From the NCBI GenBank assembly GCA_031553615.1, contig JAVBLJ010000008.1:86416-150415 (forward strand): a stretch of DNA of 64,000 nucleotides, in the 5' to 3' direction. Below, piece after piece: positions 25,103 to 34,462 of this stretch (the stretch's first letter is position 1; every line of letters begins with the position of its first letter). A model generated the notes under the pieces. That model ran no database searches, was not told the origin of the DNA, and saw nothing but the letters and a program-made list of their open reading frames with translations. A program made the translations under genes and the position numbers. Origin of the DNA: WQXF01 sp031553615. Its GTDB lineage: Bacteria; Bacillota; Clostridia; Christensenellales; Aristaeellaceae.

Positions 25103-26703
25103 ACGACTGCCCCCTTTCTGGAACCGGCCATGTACAGGCCCAGCTCCTGCGCGGTGGTGCCCTGGGCGTCCACGTCGGCGACGATCTCGCCTTCGTAGAT
25201 CACCAGGATGCGATCGGATACATTGAGCACCTCGTCCAGCTCCAGCGATACGAGCAAAATGGCCTTGCCCTCATCCCGCGCGGCGATGAGCCGCTTGTGG
25301 ATGTATTCGATCGCGCCCACGTCCAGGCCGCGGGTGGGCTGCACGGCGATGAGCACCTCGGGGTCCTCGCTGATCTCGCGCGCCACGATGGCCTTTTGCT
25401 GATTGCCCCCCGACATGCTGCGCGCCAGGGTATGCGCGCCCTGGCCGCTGCGGATATCAAAATCGGAAATGAGCTTGTCCGCATACTGGTACATGCGGTC
25501 GAACCGCAGAAAGCCATCCTTCTGGAAGCCCGGCTTGTTGGGGAAGGCGCGCTTGTGGTAGCTCTTGAGGATCAGGTTCTCGGCCAGCGAGTAATCGAGC
25601 ACCAGCCCGTGCCTGTGCCGATCCTCGGGGATGTGCGAAAGCCCGGCGTCGTTGCGCTCGCGGATGGTTTCGCGGGTGATCTCGTGATCGCCCAGGAACA
25701 CGCGCCCACCATCGGGGGTGAGCAGGCCGGTGAGCGCATACACCAGCTCGCTCTGGCCGTTGCCATCTATGCCCGCGATGCACAGGATTTCGCCCTGGCG
25801 CACGGTGAACGAAACGTTGTTGACCAGCGGTTTTCCGTGGTTCTTGCCGCGCACCACCAGGTTTTGCACCACCAGCGCGGCCTTGCCGCCCGGCTTCACC
25901 GGCACCTTGTGCAGCTCGAAATCCACCTCGCGGCCCACCATCATTTCGCTCATCTTTTCCTTGGAGGTATCCGCCACCTCCACGGTGCCAATGCAACGGC
26001 CCTTGCGCAGCACGGTGCACCGATCGGCCACCTGCTTGATCTCGTTGAGCTTGTGGGTGATGAACAGTATCGATTTCCCCTCGGCCACCAGGTTTCGCAT
26101 GATCTTCATCAGCTCAGCGATCTCCTGGGGGGTGAGCACCGCCGTGGGCTCATCGAATATTAGCACCTCGTTTTCGCGGTACAGCATTTTCAGGATTTCC
26201 ACGCGCTGCTGCATGCCCACGGTGATCTCCTCGATGCGCGCATCGGGCTCGACCATCAGCCCATACTGCTGCGAAAGTGCCCGCACCTTGGCGCGGGCCT
26301 CGTCCATGCGCAGCACGCCGCGCGCGGTGGTCTCCACGCCCAGCACGATGTTTTCCAGCACGGTGAAGTTGTGCACCAGCTTAAAGTGCTGATGCACCAT
26401 GCCGATGCCCAGCGCGTTGGCATCGTTGGGGTTGTGGATGCGCACCTCCCGTCCATCCTTGCGAATGGTGCCCTTTTCGGCGGAGTAGAGGCCGAAGAGC
26501 ACGCTCATGAGCGTGGATTTGCCCGCACCGTTTTCGCCCAGCAGCGCGTGAATCTCCCCGCGCCGCAGCTGCAGGGTCACGTCGTCATTGGCGCGAATGC
26601 CGGGGAAATCCTTGGTGATGTGCAGCATCTCGATAACGTAATCCGTTGCGTGCTCCGCTGCGTGAACCTGTTCGTGGTCCGAAACGTGATCCAAATTCGC
26701 CAC
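25099..26703 (-). CDS. nupO: Double-domain ABC ATPase, NupO/YufO-like (nucleoside import)
   Basis: 534 residues with two ABC domains, like RbsA/NupO. First domain: Walker A GENGAGKST, signature ITVGMQQRVEILK, Walker B VLIFDEPTAVLTP. Second: CIAGIDGNGQSE (degenerate Walker A), MSGGNQQKAIVAREI, Walker B-like VLIAVQPTRGLD. As usual, the second site is the altered one. Start GTG 26703 gives the longest frame; a TTG at 26694 is better spaced from AAAGGGG and may be the true start. It follows the BMP gene by about 100 bp, with a hairpin in between that could lower its expression relative to the binding protein. Confidence 0.94.
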   Translation of the reverse strand: MANLDHVSDHEQVHAAEHATDYVIEMLHITKDFPGIRANDDVTLQLRRGEIHALLGENGAGKSTLMSVLFGLYSAEKGTIRKDGREVRIHNPNDANALGIGMVHQHFKLVHNFTVLENIVLGVETTARGVLRMDEARAKVRALSQQYGLMVEPDARIEEITVGMQQRVEILKMLYRENEVLIFDEPTAVLTPQEIAELMKIMRNLVAEGKSILFITHKLNEIKQVADRCTVLRKGRCIGTVEVADTSKEKMSEMMVGREVDFELHKVPVKPGGKAALVVQNLVVRGKNHGKPLVNNVSFTVRQGEILCIAGIDGNGQSELVYALTGLLTPDGGRVFLGDHEITRETIRERNDAGLSHIPEDRHRHGLVLDYSLAENLILKSYHKRAFPNKPGFQKDGFLRFDRMYQYADKLISDFDIRSGQGAHTLARSMSGGNQQKAIVAREISEDPEVLIAVQPTRGLDVGAIEYIHKRLIAARDEGKAILLVSLELDEVLNVSDRILVIYEGEIVADVDAQGTTAQELGLYMAGSRKGAVV

Positions 26704-26760
26704 CCCTTTGCCGGACTGGAAATATACTGCATGGGAACCGATTACGATATGTATAGGAAA

Positions 26761-26783
26761 CGGGCAGGTTTCCCGCCTGCCCG
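26761..26783 (-). terminator. Hairpin between the BMP gene and the transporter ATPase gene
   Basis: CGGGCAGG / CCTGCCCG (8 bp) with a short loop; on the minus strand it is followed by TTTCC. It lies between bmp and the ATPase gene, as a partial terminator that lets more binding protein than transporter be made. Confidence 0.6.
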
Positions 26784-26804
26784 TGTGCGCATCCTATAGG
26801 GGGA

Positions 26805-27878
26805 TTACTCGACCGCGGTCACCTTGGTGATCTCGGTGGGGAAGGTGGGGAAGAACTTGGTCTGATCGCAGCCATCCTTGTCGTTGAGGAGCTTCACTTC
26901 GCCGGAAACCAGCTTGGCGTAGATGGCGTCGTAATCGGCCTGGGCAAACTTGGTGAAGCAGGAGGTATCCATGGGCAGGCCCACGCCATCGCGATCCGCG
27001 GCCATCACCACTTGCTGTCCGCCGGGGAAGGTGCCATCGTAGTAGGCGGCGATGGTCTCGTACACCGAACGCTGCAGCTGCTTCATGGCCGAGGTGATGA
27101 CGGTGGGGGATTCGGGGCTCTGATCCTTATCCACGCCCACGACCCACTTGTTTTCGGAAGCGGCGGCGGCAGCCATAACCGAGTTGCCCACCGCGCCACC
27201 GCAGGCGAAGATCACTTCGGCGCCGTCGTTGTACCAGGCGGCGGCCAGCGCTTGGGCCTCGGGGGTGGCTTCGAACTTGCCGGTGTAGTTGTAGTTCACG
27301 GTCACTTCGGTCAGGCCCATTTCCTTGGCGGCGTATTCGGCGCCCTGCACGAAGCCCAGGCCGAAACGAACCACCGCCGGAACCGCCATGCCGCCCATGA
27401 AGCCCAGCTTGGTGTAGCCTTCCTTCACCACCGCATAGCCGGCCAGGAAGCCGGACTGCTCTTCGGCATACACGATGCTGGATACGTTCTTTTCGGTGCG
27501 GAACTCGGAGTAATCTCCGCTGTGCGGCGTGCCATCCAGCAGGATGAAGTGCACATCCGGGTACATATCCTGTGCGATGAAGATCGGCTCTTCAAACAGG
27601 AAGCCCGGGGTCACGATGACCTTCGCGCCGCCTTCGACGGCCAGGGCGATGCTATCGAGGTAGGCGTCGGTGCCCTGGGCCTGGGGCTGATAGTACTTGT
27701 GGGTGATGCTCTTTTCATCGGCGTACTTCACCAGACCTTCCCAAGCGCCTTGGTTGAAGGACTTGTCGTCGATGGTGCCCAGGTCGGTCACCAGCGCCAA
27801 GTCGTAGGTTTCCGCCAGCGCGATGGAAACCATGCTCAACATGGCCAGCGCCAGCACCAGGGAAATCAACTTTTTCAT
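26805..27878 (-). CDS. nupN: BMP-family nucleoside-binding protein
   Basis: 357 residues. The BMP/Med family fold is shown by LALVTDLGTIDDKSFNQGAWEG, VTPGFLFEEPIF and GFMGGMAVPAVVRFGLGFVQGAEYAA. It is the extracytoplasmic substrate receptor of the importer encoded just downstream. Start ATG 27878 follows AAAGGAGGGC. The signal peptide (KKLISLVLALAMLSMVSIALA) lacks the Cys of a lipobox, which is unusual: Bacillota homologs are generally lipoproteins. It may stay attached by an uncleaved helix, or be shed, or the lipobox was lost. Substrates in characterised relatives are purine nucleosides. Confidence 0.93.
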   Translation of the reverse strand: MKKLISLVLALAMLSMVSIALAETYDLALVTDLGTIDDKSFNQGAWEGLVKYADEKSITHKYYQPQAQGTDAYLDSIALAVEGGAKVIVTPGFLFEEPIFIAQDMYPDVHFILLDGTPHSGDYSEFRTEKNVSSIVYAEEQSGFLAGYAVVKEGYTKLGFMGGMAVPAVVRFGLGFVQGAEYAAKEMGLTEVTVNYNYTGKFEATPEAQALAAAWYNDGAEVIFACGGAVGNSVMAAAAASENKWVVGVDKDQSPESPTVITSAMKQLQRSVYETIAAYYDGTFPGGQQVVMAADRDGVGLPMDTSCFTKFAQADYDAIYAKLVSGEVKLLNDKDGCDQTKFFPTFPTEITKVTAVE

Positions 27879-27930
27879 GGGGCTTGCCCTCCTTTTGCCC
27901 TTCATATATGAAGGAACATTCTGCAACAGT

Positions 27931-27959
27931 ATTATAGCAGATTGATGCGCAATGTGAAA
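27931..27959 (-). promoter_or_regulatory. Predicted promoter of the nucleoside importer operon
   Basis: On the minus strand TATAAT (plus 27931-27936) with a weak -35 (TTTCAC, 27954-27959) 17 nt away, 53 bp before the BMP start. No purine riboswitch was recognised in the short leader. Confidence 0.45.
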
Positions 27960-27985
27960 GGGTGAAATGAGGCGCGGTTTCGCAG

Positions 27986-28021
27986 CCCTTTACAAGACCT
28001 TTTACAAGACCCTTTACAAGA
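27986..28021. repeat. Three tandem 12-bp repeats in a divergent promoter region
   Basis: CCCTTTACAAGA, CCTTTTACAAGA and CCCTTTACAAGA follow each other directly at 27986-28021. They lie between the importer promoter and the promoter for the gene at 28122, so they could bind a regulator of either. Confidence 0.75.
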
Positions 28022-28052
28022 TGGGAATGGCGGCCCCATCAAGTGGGAACTC

Positions 28053-28081
28053 TTTACTTCGTTACCTCTTAATGGTATACT
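28053..28081 (+). promoter_or_regulatory. Predicted promoter for the fibronectin-type surface protein
   Basis: -35 TTTACT (28053-28058), 17-nt spacer, -10 TATACT (28076-28081), about 41 bp before the start codon. Confidence 0.45.
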
Positions 28082-28121
28082 TCATCTATATTTGGCCACA
28101 CCACATAATAGGAGGGTTTTT

Positions 28122-31100
28122 ATGAAAATCAGACGCTTGCTTGCCCTGCTTCTGGCCTGTGCGCTCTGCCTGCTTCCCGTCGCGCAGGGCTTTGCCGAGG
28201 GCGAGGCACCCGCCGCACCCGAATCGGGCACGACGCCCGTAACGGAACCCGTGCCGGAGCCTGAAACCACGGCGCAGCCTCCGGAAGAGCCCTCCGAAGA
28301 ACCTACAGAGGAGCCGACCGAAGCACCCACCGAAGCACCCAGCGAAGAACCTTCGGAAGAACCTTCGGAAGAACCTTCGGAGGAGCCTACCGAAACGCCT
28401 ATCGAAGCGCCCGCCGTCCACCCCATCCTTGAGGGGTACGAAGCGCTGCTGACCGATGTGGCCCTGGGCGATACGCCGCTCTCCCTGGGCGAGGGCTACG
28501 CCTTCCTGCGCTTCACCCCCCAGGCCGCCCAGACCGTGCGGTTTGAGACCCTGGGCGAAGCCAAGACCCGCGCCTATCTGTTCGCCGACCCGGCCCAGGA
28601 GCCTATCGCTACCGCCGAGGCGGGCGGCGAGGGCGAAAACTTCGCCTTCGAGCAAGCGTTGGAGGCGGGCAAGGCCTACATTCTGGCCGTGGGCTGCGAA
28701 GCCGCGCAAGCGCCCATCGACGTGACCCTGCGGCTGACGGCGCTCGAAGCCGGGGACGGCGGCGGAACGCTGAAACCTTTCACGATCAACCTGGCCGCCC
28801 CCGGCGACGAGACCGTGGAGGTCGTAGTGGGCGTTACCGGCAGCTACCGCTATGCGCTGATGTACGCCACCTACACAATAGCCGGCAGGACCAAGACGAT
28901 CACCCTGCCCAAGGGTGCGATCCTGGTCGTTAAAAAGGGTGCGGAGCTATTGCTGCACCTCGATCCGGGCGAGGGCGAGATCTTAGGCTGGTCGGTCCGC
29001 ACCCTTGCCAACGTACCGATTGCCGTCGTGGACGGTTCCTTTTCTACGGAAGCCTACCTTTACCCCTCGGAGAATCTAGTCGTAAACGTGAAAATCGGCA
29101 CGTACGATTACGAAATCTATTGCGCAATCACCTCCTCGACGCTCACCAGCGTCACCGCGGAGGTCGGGGTGATCAGCGACGTCCCCGGTCGGTACGTGAG
29201 GGGGAGAAACTTGAGTGCCATGATATACACCATCGATGGCAGAGTCACGCAACAGAGCTTCCTCGAACCCTTGCCGTCGTATGAGATTACCGGCCTGCCC
29301 CAGGATGAGCCCTACTATATCGAGCTGATAAGCGATGTTACAAACACCGTCACCGGCCGCAATACCCTGTGCGAATCTATCGGCGGTTGGCTGCTGTTCA
29401 ACGGCCTGATGGAGCCGAGCATCGAGGCAGCCCCCTCCACGGGCGCGCCGCTGGCCATCGACCTCAGCGTTTGGCCGGGCTATCACTACGAAACGGTTCC
29501 CGCCAACCCGATCACTGGGTTTGAGCTCTGGCGCGGCACCTCGTCCACGCGCTCCAAAATGACCAAGATCGACACCGTCCTGATCGCCGACTCCAGCGAA
29601 CATCCGAATTGGTCATTTGACGCGTTTCATACCCTTTCTTACACCGATCGCGGCCTCAAGGCCAACACCACCTATTACTATATAGCCGTTCCCCTTCGCG
29701 GCTCGTTGAGCGCTTTGCAAACGGAAGCGGTGCGCTCCAAGCCTTCCACGCCCAAGCTCACGCTGAGCGCCCGGCCGGTGGTCGGGGGTGCGATGCTCAC
29801 CTGGAATCCCCTGCCCGGCGCGACCTACGTGATCAAGCGCACCGGCAAGGGCACCGAGCCCGCCACCTTCACGCACAACGCCGCGCTGGTGGGCGAATAC
29901 TACGTCGACAAGACCGTCATCGCCGGAAAGGCGTACAGCTACCAGCTCGAAGCCACCATGAACGGCTCCCCCGTGCTTTCCAACGCGGCAAAGTTCACGG
30001 CCATCTCGCCCAAACCCACGCTGATCGCCACCGCACGGCCGGACGCCACCGTGCTGCTGCGCTGGAACGCTGTGGGCGCAACGAGCTACATCGTAAAACG
30101 GGGACTCAGCAAGACGAGCATGCAGCCGTATGGCACGCCCATTTCGGCGGCTGTGGATGGGGACGGCGAGTTCACCGAGCCTTCCTTCTCGCTGGTCGTC
30201 ACCCCGCCCGAAGCGGAACTGGGCAAGACCTACTACTACGCGGTGGAGCCCCAAAACGGCACACTGTCCGCCGCTGTGGGCGCGAAGGCCGCCTGGGCCA
30301 AGGTTTCGCTCACCGCGAAATCCGCCGGATTCAACACGGTAACGGTCAGCTGGAAGCGCGTTCCCGAGGCGATCGGCTATATCCTGGAGAGCGTGGACAA
30401 CACAAAGGGAGCGAACCCCCAGACCGTCGCCACCATCAGCGCTTTCGCATCGCCCACCTACACCAACACCTTCAACGCAAACCTGGGCGATAACCCCACG
30501 AAGTACCTGCGCGTGCGGTTCGTCGCCGAAGCCTCTTTGCCGGGCGGCGCTATTCGGGAAAGCGCACCCGGCCCCATCAAGACGGTGAAAACCGCCTGGG
30601 CTAAGCCGGTCTTGCAGGCCAAGGCCCTCTCGGCCAGCAGCGTGGAGCTCTCCTGGCCCGCGCTGGCGGTCTCGAACGGCTTCAAGGTAGAGCGCCTGGT
30701 GGCAAAGCGTTGGGACGATGTGACCAGCGAACTGACCAAAGTATCCTTGGCCGATGAGCCGACCCTGCGCTACACCGAAGTCGGCCTGACCGGCGATTCC
30801 GCGACGTACCGCCTGACCCTGCTGAGCAAGGCCGACTCGGGATGGATGTTCCCGGTCGGAACCAGCCCGGTCAGCGCCTCCGTCACGGTGAAATTCACGC
30901 TGAGCGCGCCCACAGCCAAGGCGACATACACCGCCAACGACAGGATCACCATCGAATGGCCCGTGATCGGTCAGGCGGTTTCGTACACCGTGCAGCGCTC
31001 CTCCAGCAAATCCTTCCCGGCGGGCGATGCCACCAAGACCTGGGAAAACATTGTTCCCGCTAAGTACGACGATACGGCCGTGACGGTGGATTCCGCGTAC

Positions 31101-31904
31101 TACTACCGCGTGAAGGCCGTCGGCGCGACCGCCTCCAGCAAGTGGTCGTCGGTCGTGTCCTCCAAGGCCACGCTGCCCGCACCCGCTGTCACCGCGACCC
31201 AGCCCGACCGCTTCTCGGTAGTCGCCCGCTGGCCGCTGGTGCCGGGCGCGATCGGCTACAACGTGTACAGCAGTTCCTCTCCCAAGGGCTGGTTTGAGTG
31301 GGAAAACCTGATCACCATGGGCTTCGACGGCCTAGGCAATCAGGAAGCCCAGGAAGATCCCGATGGCTGGGGATGGAGCACCTACTATTCCAGCACAAAC
31401 ACGATAGAATTCAACACCCTTTCCTACCCGCTGGGCACAAGCAACTACATCAAGGTCTGCGCGGTGTTTATGCGCAGCGGCGTGCGGGTCGAAGGCCCGT
31501 TCAGCGCGGTGAAAAAGACGACGCCCACGTTCACCCCGCTGCACACTGTCTTGTACGAGCGCGCCCTGACCACCAGCACGATCACCTGGTGGGGTCCGTA
31601 CAGTGAATATGACGTTGCCGAAATCTACTGCGCATACGGCACCAGCTCTTCCTACAAGAAGATCGGTGAGGTTGAGGCGTACGAAATGAGCTTCACGCAC
31701 GCGAACGTGTCCTCCTCTGCCTTCGTGAAGTATCGCGTGCGCCTGCGCTACAAAACCTGGGACGGCAAGCGCACCTTCTACTCCCCCTTCACCGACGCGA
31801 AGCTTGATACCGGCTCTACGGCCTACCTCGCGCCGCTGTCCGCACCCTCCAGCGTTTCGGGGTATAGCGAAACCAGGCCCCTGCCCGGCGAAGGGCGCAA
31901 GTAA
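28122..31904 (+). CDS. Large secreted multi-domain protein with fibronectin type III-like repeats
   Basis: 1260 residues. Signal peptide (MKIRRLLALLLACALCLLPV, cleavage after FAEG or nearby), then a Pro/Glu/Thr/Ser-rich stalk of tandem EEPS/EEPT/EAPT units (about residues 25-95), a jelly-roll-like domain (about 100-220), a beta domain (about 230-430), and then at least seven fibronectin III-like modules. Each module has the SVxLSWxxVxGATGYxVxR pattern, for example GATYVIKRTGKGTE, VGATSYIVKRGLSKT, AIGYILESVDNTK and AIGYNVYSSSS. No LPxTG sorting signal or SLH domain is visible. Start ATG 28122 has AGGAGGG. Probable adhesin or matrix protein. Confidence 0.85.
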   Translation: MKIRRLLALLLACALCLLPVAQGFAEGEAPAAPESGTTPVTEPVPEPETTAQPPEEPSEEPTEEPTEAPTEAPSEEPSEEPSEEPSEEPTETPIEAPAVHPILEGYEALLTDVALGDTPLSLGEGYAFLRFTPQAAQTVRFETLGEAKTRAYLFADPAQEPIATAEAGGEGENFAFEQALEAGKAYILAVGCEAAQAPIDVTLRLTALEAGDGGGTLKPFTINLAAPGDETVEVVVGVTGSYRYALMYATYTIAGRTKTITLPKGAILVVKKGAELLLHLDPGEGEILGWSVRTLANVPIAVVDGSFSTEAYLYPSENLVVNVKIGTYDYEIYCAITSSTLTSVTAEVGVISDVPGRYVRGRNLSAMIYTIDGRVTQQSFLEPLPSYEITGLPQDEPYYIELISDVTNTVTGRNTLCESIGGWLLFNGLMEPSIEAAPSTGAPLAIDLSVWPGYHYETVPANPITGFELWRGTSSTRSKMTKIDTVLIADSSEHPNWSFDAFHTLSYTDRGLKANTTYYYIAVPLRGSLSALQTEAVRSKPSTPKLTLSARPVVGGAMLTWNPLPGATYVIKRTGKGTEPATFTHNAALVGEYYVDKTVIAGKAYSYQLEATMNGSPVLSNAAKFTAISPKPTLIATARPDATVLLRWNAVGATSYIVKRGLSKTSMQPYGTPISAAVDGDGEFTEPSFSLVVTPPEAELGKTYYYAVEPQNGTLSAAVGAKAAWAKVSLTAKSAGFNTVTVSWKRVPEAIGYILESVDNTKGANPQTVATISAFASPTYTNTFNANLGDNPTKYLRVRFVAEASLPGGAIRESAPGPIKTVKTAWAKPVLQAKALSASSVELSWPALAVSNGFKVERLVAKRWDDVTSELTKVSLADEPTLRYTEVGLTGDSATYRLTLLSKADSGWMFPVGTSPVSASVTVKFTLSAPTAKATYTANDRITIEWPVIGQAVSYTVQRSSSKSFPAGDATKTWENIVPAKYDDTAVTVDSAYYYRVKAVGATASSKWSSVVSSKATLPAPAVTATQPDRFSVVARWPLVPGAIGYNVYSSSSPKGWFEWENLITMGFDGLGNQEAQEDPDGWGWSTYYSSTNTIEFNTLSYPLGTSNYIKVCAVFMRSGVRVEGPFSAVKKTTPTFTPLHTVLYERALTTSTITWWGPYSEYDVAEIYCAYGTSSSYKKIGEVEAYEMSFTHANVSSSAFVKYRVRLRYKTWDGKRTFYSPFTDAKLDTGSTAYLAPLSAPSSVSGYSETRPLPGEGRK

Positions 31905-31968
31905 CCCTTCCCGCCGAACGGGCCGATTCCTCCGACTGGGGGAATCCTAGGGAAATGTTTCTGCCCAG

Positions 31969-32013
31969 CGGGGCTGCCGTACCGGCAAAATGTCCGGTAC
32001 GGCAGCCCCGTTT
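31969..32013 (+). terminator. Very stable intrinsic terminator
   Basis: A perfect 17-bp stem (31969-31985 with 31994-32010), 8-nt loop, then TTTG. Ends the fibronectin-protein transcript. Confidence 0.85.
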
Positions 32014-32097
32014 GCGCTATTCGCTGGAAAACCTGGTACTAGCCAAGCCGCGCTTTTTCCGCTACAATACGGTTATACCACATTTGGGGGCGCACAC

Positions 32098-33132
32098 ATG
32101 CCAAACCAACCCACCCAGAACGCAAAGGACTCCCTGCAGGCGCTGGCCCCGCTCATCGTGCTCGATTTGGAATGGAACCAGCGCTACGGCAAGCAACAAG
32201 GCATCCCTTCCTCGCTGCCCCAGGAAATCGTGGAAATCGGCGCGGTAAAGCTGGACGCGTCGATGGGCATCGCCGACCGGTTCCAGGCCACGGTGCGCCC
32301 GGTGGTGCATCCGGTGCTGCACCGGCATGTGCAGCGCGTAACCGGCATCAGCGCCGAGGATTGCCGCGAGGGCCTGCCCTTCCGGGAGGCGGGGGCGGCG
32401 CTGATGGCGTTTTGCGGCGAGGCGTTCACGCTGTGCACCTGGGGGCCCGATGACTACCCGGTGCTGCAGCGCAATTTGGCCTACTGGTCGCTGCCGCAGG
32501 ACTGGGCGCGCACGCCGCTGGATGCGCAAAAGATGTACGCACACCTGCAGGGTACAGGGCAGAGCAAGCAGGTAAGCCTGCAGGCCGCCATGGAGGTGCT
32601 GGGCATCGCGCAGGAGTTCCCCTCCCACCGCGCGCTGCACGACGCCTACCACACCGCGCTGGTGGTGCAAAAGCTGCGCGCCCTGGCCGATGCGCTGCAA
32701 ATCGACGATCCGCGCCACAAGCTGCTGAGCGACGCTTCCGCCGAGTATGCGCAGCGGCGGGAGGAGCGCAGCACCGTGCGCGCCACCGCCTACCGCACCG
32801 CCGACGCGCTGCTGGCCGATGAATCGCTGTTTGAGCTAACCTGCCCTTATTGCGATGCGCCGGTGAGCGCCGCCTCCAAGCGGCTATCGCTCTCCGGCCA
32901 GCAGACGCTGGAGCAATTCGCCGCCTGCAAGAGCCACGGCACCCTCCGCACTCGCTTTGTGCCGCAGCGCACCGCCTCGGGCACACTGAGCCTGCGAACC
33001 TGCATCTCCCCTGCCACCGAGCAGCAGATGCGGCAATTCTTGGATCGCTACGCCAAGCAGAACGCGGTGCGCACCCGCCGCACGGGGCATCGCGGCGGCA
33101 GGATAAGGGCCGCCCGCCCCGACAAACAGTAG
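32098..33132 (+). CDS. 3'-5' exonuclease of the RNase T / DnaQ (DEDDh) superfamily
   Basis: 344 residues. DEDDh motifs: ExoI IVLDLEWN (Asp, Glu); ExoII TLCTWGPDDYP (Asp); ExoIII HRALHDAYHTALV (His, Asp). The VTGISAEDC segment is typical of the KapD/ERI1-like branch. The catalytic domain covers about residues 15-200. The C-terminal 110 residues hold CPYCDAP and a basic tail (RTRRTGHRGGRIR), suggesting RNA or DNA binding. Start ATG 32098 (MPNQPTQ) is preferred since the longer opening (31990) runs across the upstream terminator. Substrate, small RNA or DNA ends, unknown. Confidence 0.88.
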   Translation: MPNQPTQNAKDSLQALAPLIVLDLEWNQRYGKQQGIPSSLPQEIVEIGAVKLDASMGIADRFQATVRPVVHPVLHRHVQRVTGISAEDCREGLPFREAGAALMAFCGEAFTLCTWGPDDYPVLQRNLAYWSLPQDWARTPLDAQKMYAHLQGTGQSKQVSLQAAMEVLGIAQEFPSHRALHDAYHTALVVQKLRALADALQIDDPRHKLLSDASAEYAQRREERSTVRATAYRTADALLADESLFELTCPYCDAPVSAASKRLSLSGQQTLEQFAACKSHGTLRTRFVPQRTASGTLSLRTCISPATEQQMRQFLDRYAKQNAVRTRRTGHRGGRIRAARPDKQ

Positions 33133-33181
33133 CTCTTGCGCCGCCGCGCTGCGCCCCTGCGAACACAAAAAAGGAGCTGCC

Positions 33182-34300
33182 ATGCATCCGACCGATCCTT
33201 CCAGGCTGCCCGAGCCTATCCACCTCTCGGATGAGCCTTATGAGAATGAGCCTTATGAGGATGCGCTTTACAAGGATGCGCTTTGCGAGAATGCACCCAG
33301 CGCCGAGCCGGGAAGCGGAGCTCACGGCCCCAGTGAAGGCGGTGCGGCCTTGGCGGAAATCCTGGCTTCGGCCAGCGAGATTCCGGCCGAGAAGCGCTCT
33401 TTGTGTTTGCGCCCCTTGCTTTTGGGGAAGCGCGTACCGCATGCCGCGCGCATCGTAAGCATCACTTTGGCCGCGCTGCTGCTGGTGCTGGGCGCGTTGG
33501 CGGCCAAGCTTTGGCTGGATCGGCCCAGCGGCATCCACCATTACCTGCTGGCGGGCAAGGATCATTGGGGCGAGACCGATCCCGACGATGCGGGCCGCAC
33601 CGACGTGATGCTGCTCCTCTCGCTAAATTACGATCAGCCCAGCATCTCCATGACCTCCTTCCTGCGCGATACGCAGGTGGAAACGCCCAAGGGCGGGCAG
33701 ATAAAGCTCAACACGCTGGCCCGGCAGTATGGCGACGAGGGGCTGCGGACTTACTTGGAGGAAACCTACTCCATTGATATCGAAGGCCTGTTTAGCATCA
33801 ATTTTACCGGCATCGTGCAGGTGCTCGATTCGCTGGGCGGCGTGACCGTGGAGCTGACCCGGGCCGAGGTGGGTTACTTGCGCCGCGCGGTGGGCGAATA
33901 TGAAGGGTATCCGCTCCAGGAGGGCCCCTGCCTGCTCAACGGAGCGCTGGCGCTGGGCTACATGCGCTGCCGCAAGCTCGATAACGACTTTGGCCGCACC
34001 AACCGCCAGGCCAACGTACTCTCCGCGCTCATGAGCGAGGCGCGAACCATGCAAATGGGCGAGGTGCTGGGCATCGTGCCCGCCATCGCCCGCTGTTACA
34101 CCACCGGCATGAGCCTGGGCGACCAGCTGGCGCTGGCGCGAGGCGCTTTTTCGCTGCGTTCCGCGCCCTTGCGCCGCCACCAGATTCCCGCCGAGGGCAC
34201 CTACCGCTTCGCCACCGTGGACGGCGCTTCCATGCTCCGCATCAATCTGGAAAAGAATCGACAGCTTTTTCACGATTTTCTGGCGGGTACGGTCGAATAA
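33182..34300 (+). CDS. LytR-CpsA-Psr (LCP) family protein
   Basis: 372 residues. Cytoplasmic N-terminus of about 95 residues, a single membrane helix (ITLAALLLVLGALAAKLWL, about 97-117), then the extracellular LCP domain with the family's GRTDVMLLLSL, SMTSFLRDTQV, conserved Arg motifs (YMRCRKLDNDFGRTNRQ) and the FTGIVQVLDSLGGV segment. LCP enzymes attach teichoic acids or capsule polymers to peptidoglycan. The N-terminus holds a short tandem repeat (EPYENEPYEDALYKDALCEN), from 12- to 15-bp units at 33235-33295. ATG 33182 follows AAAAAAGGAGCTGCC. Confidence 0.93.
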   Translation: MHPTDPSRLPEPIHLSDEPYENEPYEDALYKDALCENAPSAEPGSGAHGPSEGGAALAEILASASEIPAEKRSLCLRPLLLGKRVPHAARIVSITLAALLLVLGALAAKLWLDRPSGIHHYLLAGKDHWGETDPDDAGRTDVMLLLSLNYDQPSISMTSFLRDTQVETPKGGQIKLNTLARQYGDEGLRTYLEETYSIDIEGLFSINFTGIVQVLDSLGGVTVELTRAEVGYLRRAVGEYEGYPLQEGPCLLNGALALGYMRCRKLDNDFGRTNRQANVLSALMSEARTMQMGEVLGIVPAIARCYTTGMSLGDQLALARGAFSLRSAPLRRHQIPAEGTYRFATVDGASMLRINLEKNRQLFHDFLAGTVE

Positions 34301-34334
34301 TGACCGAAAACCTATATTTATTATAAAGAAACCA

Positions 34335-34363
34335 TTGCCAAATGTGTCAATTTCGGGTACAAT
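34335..34363 (+). promoter_or_regulatory. Predicted promoter of the two-component system
   Basis: -35 TTGCCA (34335-34340), 17-nt spacer, -10 TACAAT (34358-34363), 100 bp before the response-regulator gene. Confidence 0.6.
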
Positions 34364-34462
34364 CGATTTGGTATACTTCATATAGTAACGGATTTGTACG
34401 CAAGCGCAATACTTGGTGCGACGAATCATCTTCTACGACCGGGATGGAGGCGGGGACAAGCC

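Noticed and set aside
26704..28121. Purine riboswitch for the nucleoside importer
   Set aside because: The leaders are short and lack the conserved purine-aptamer loop sequences.
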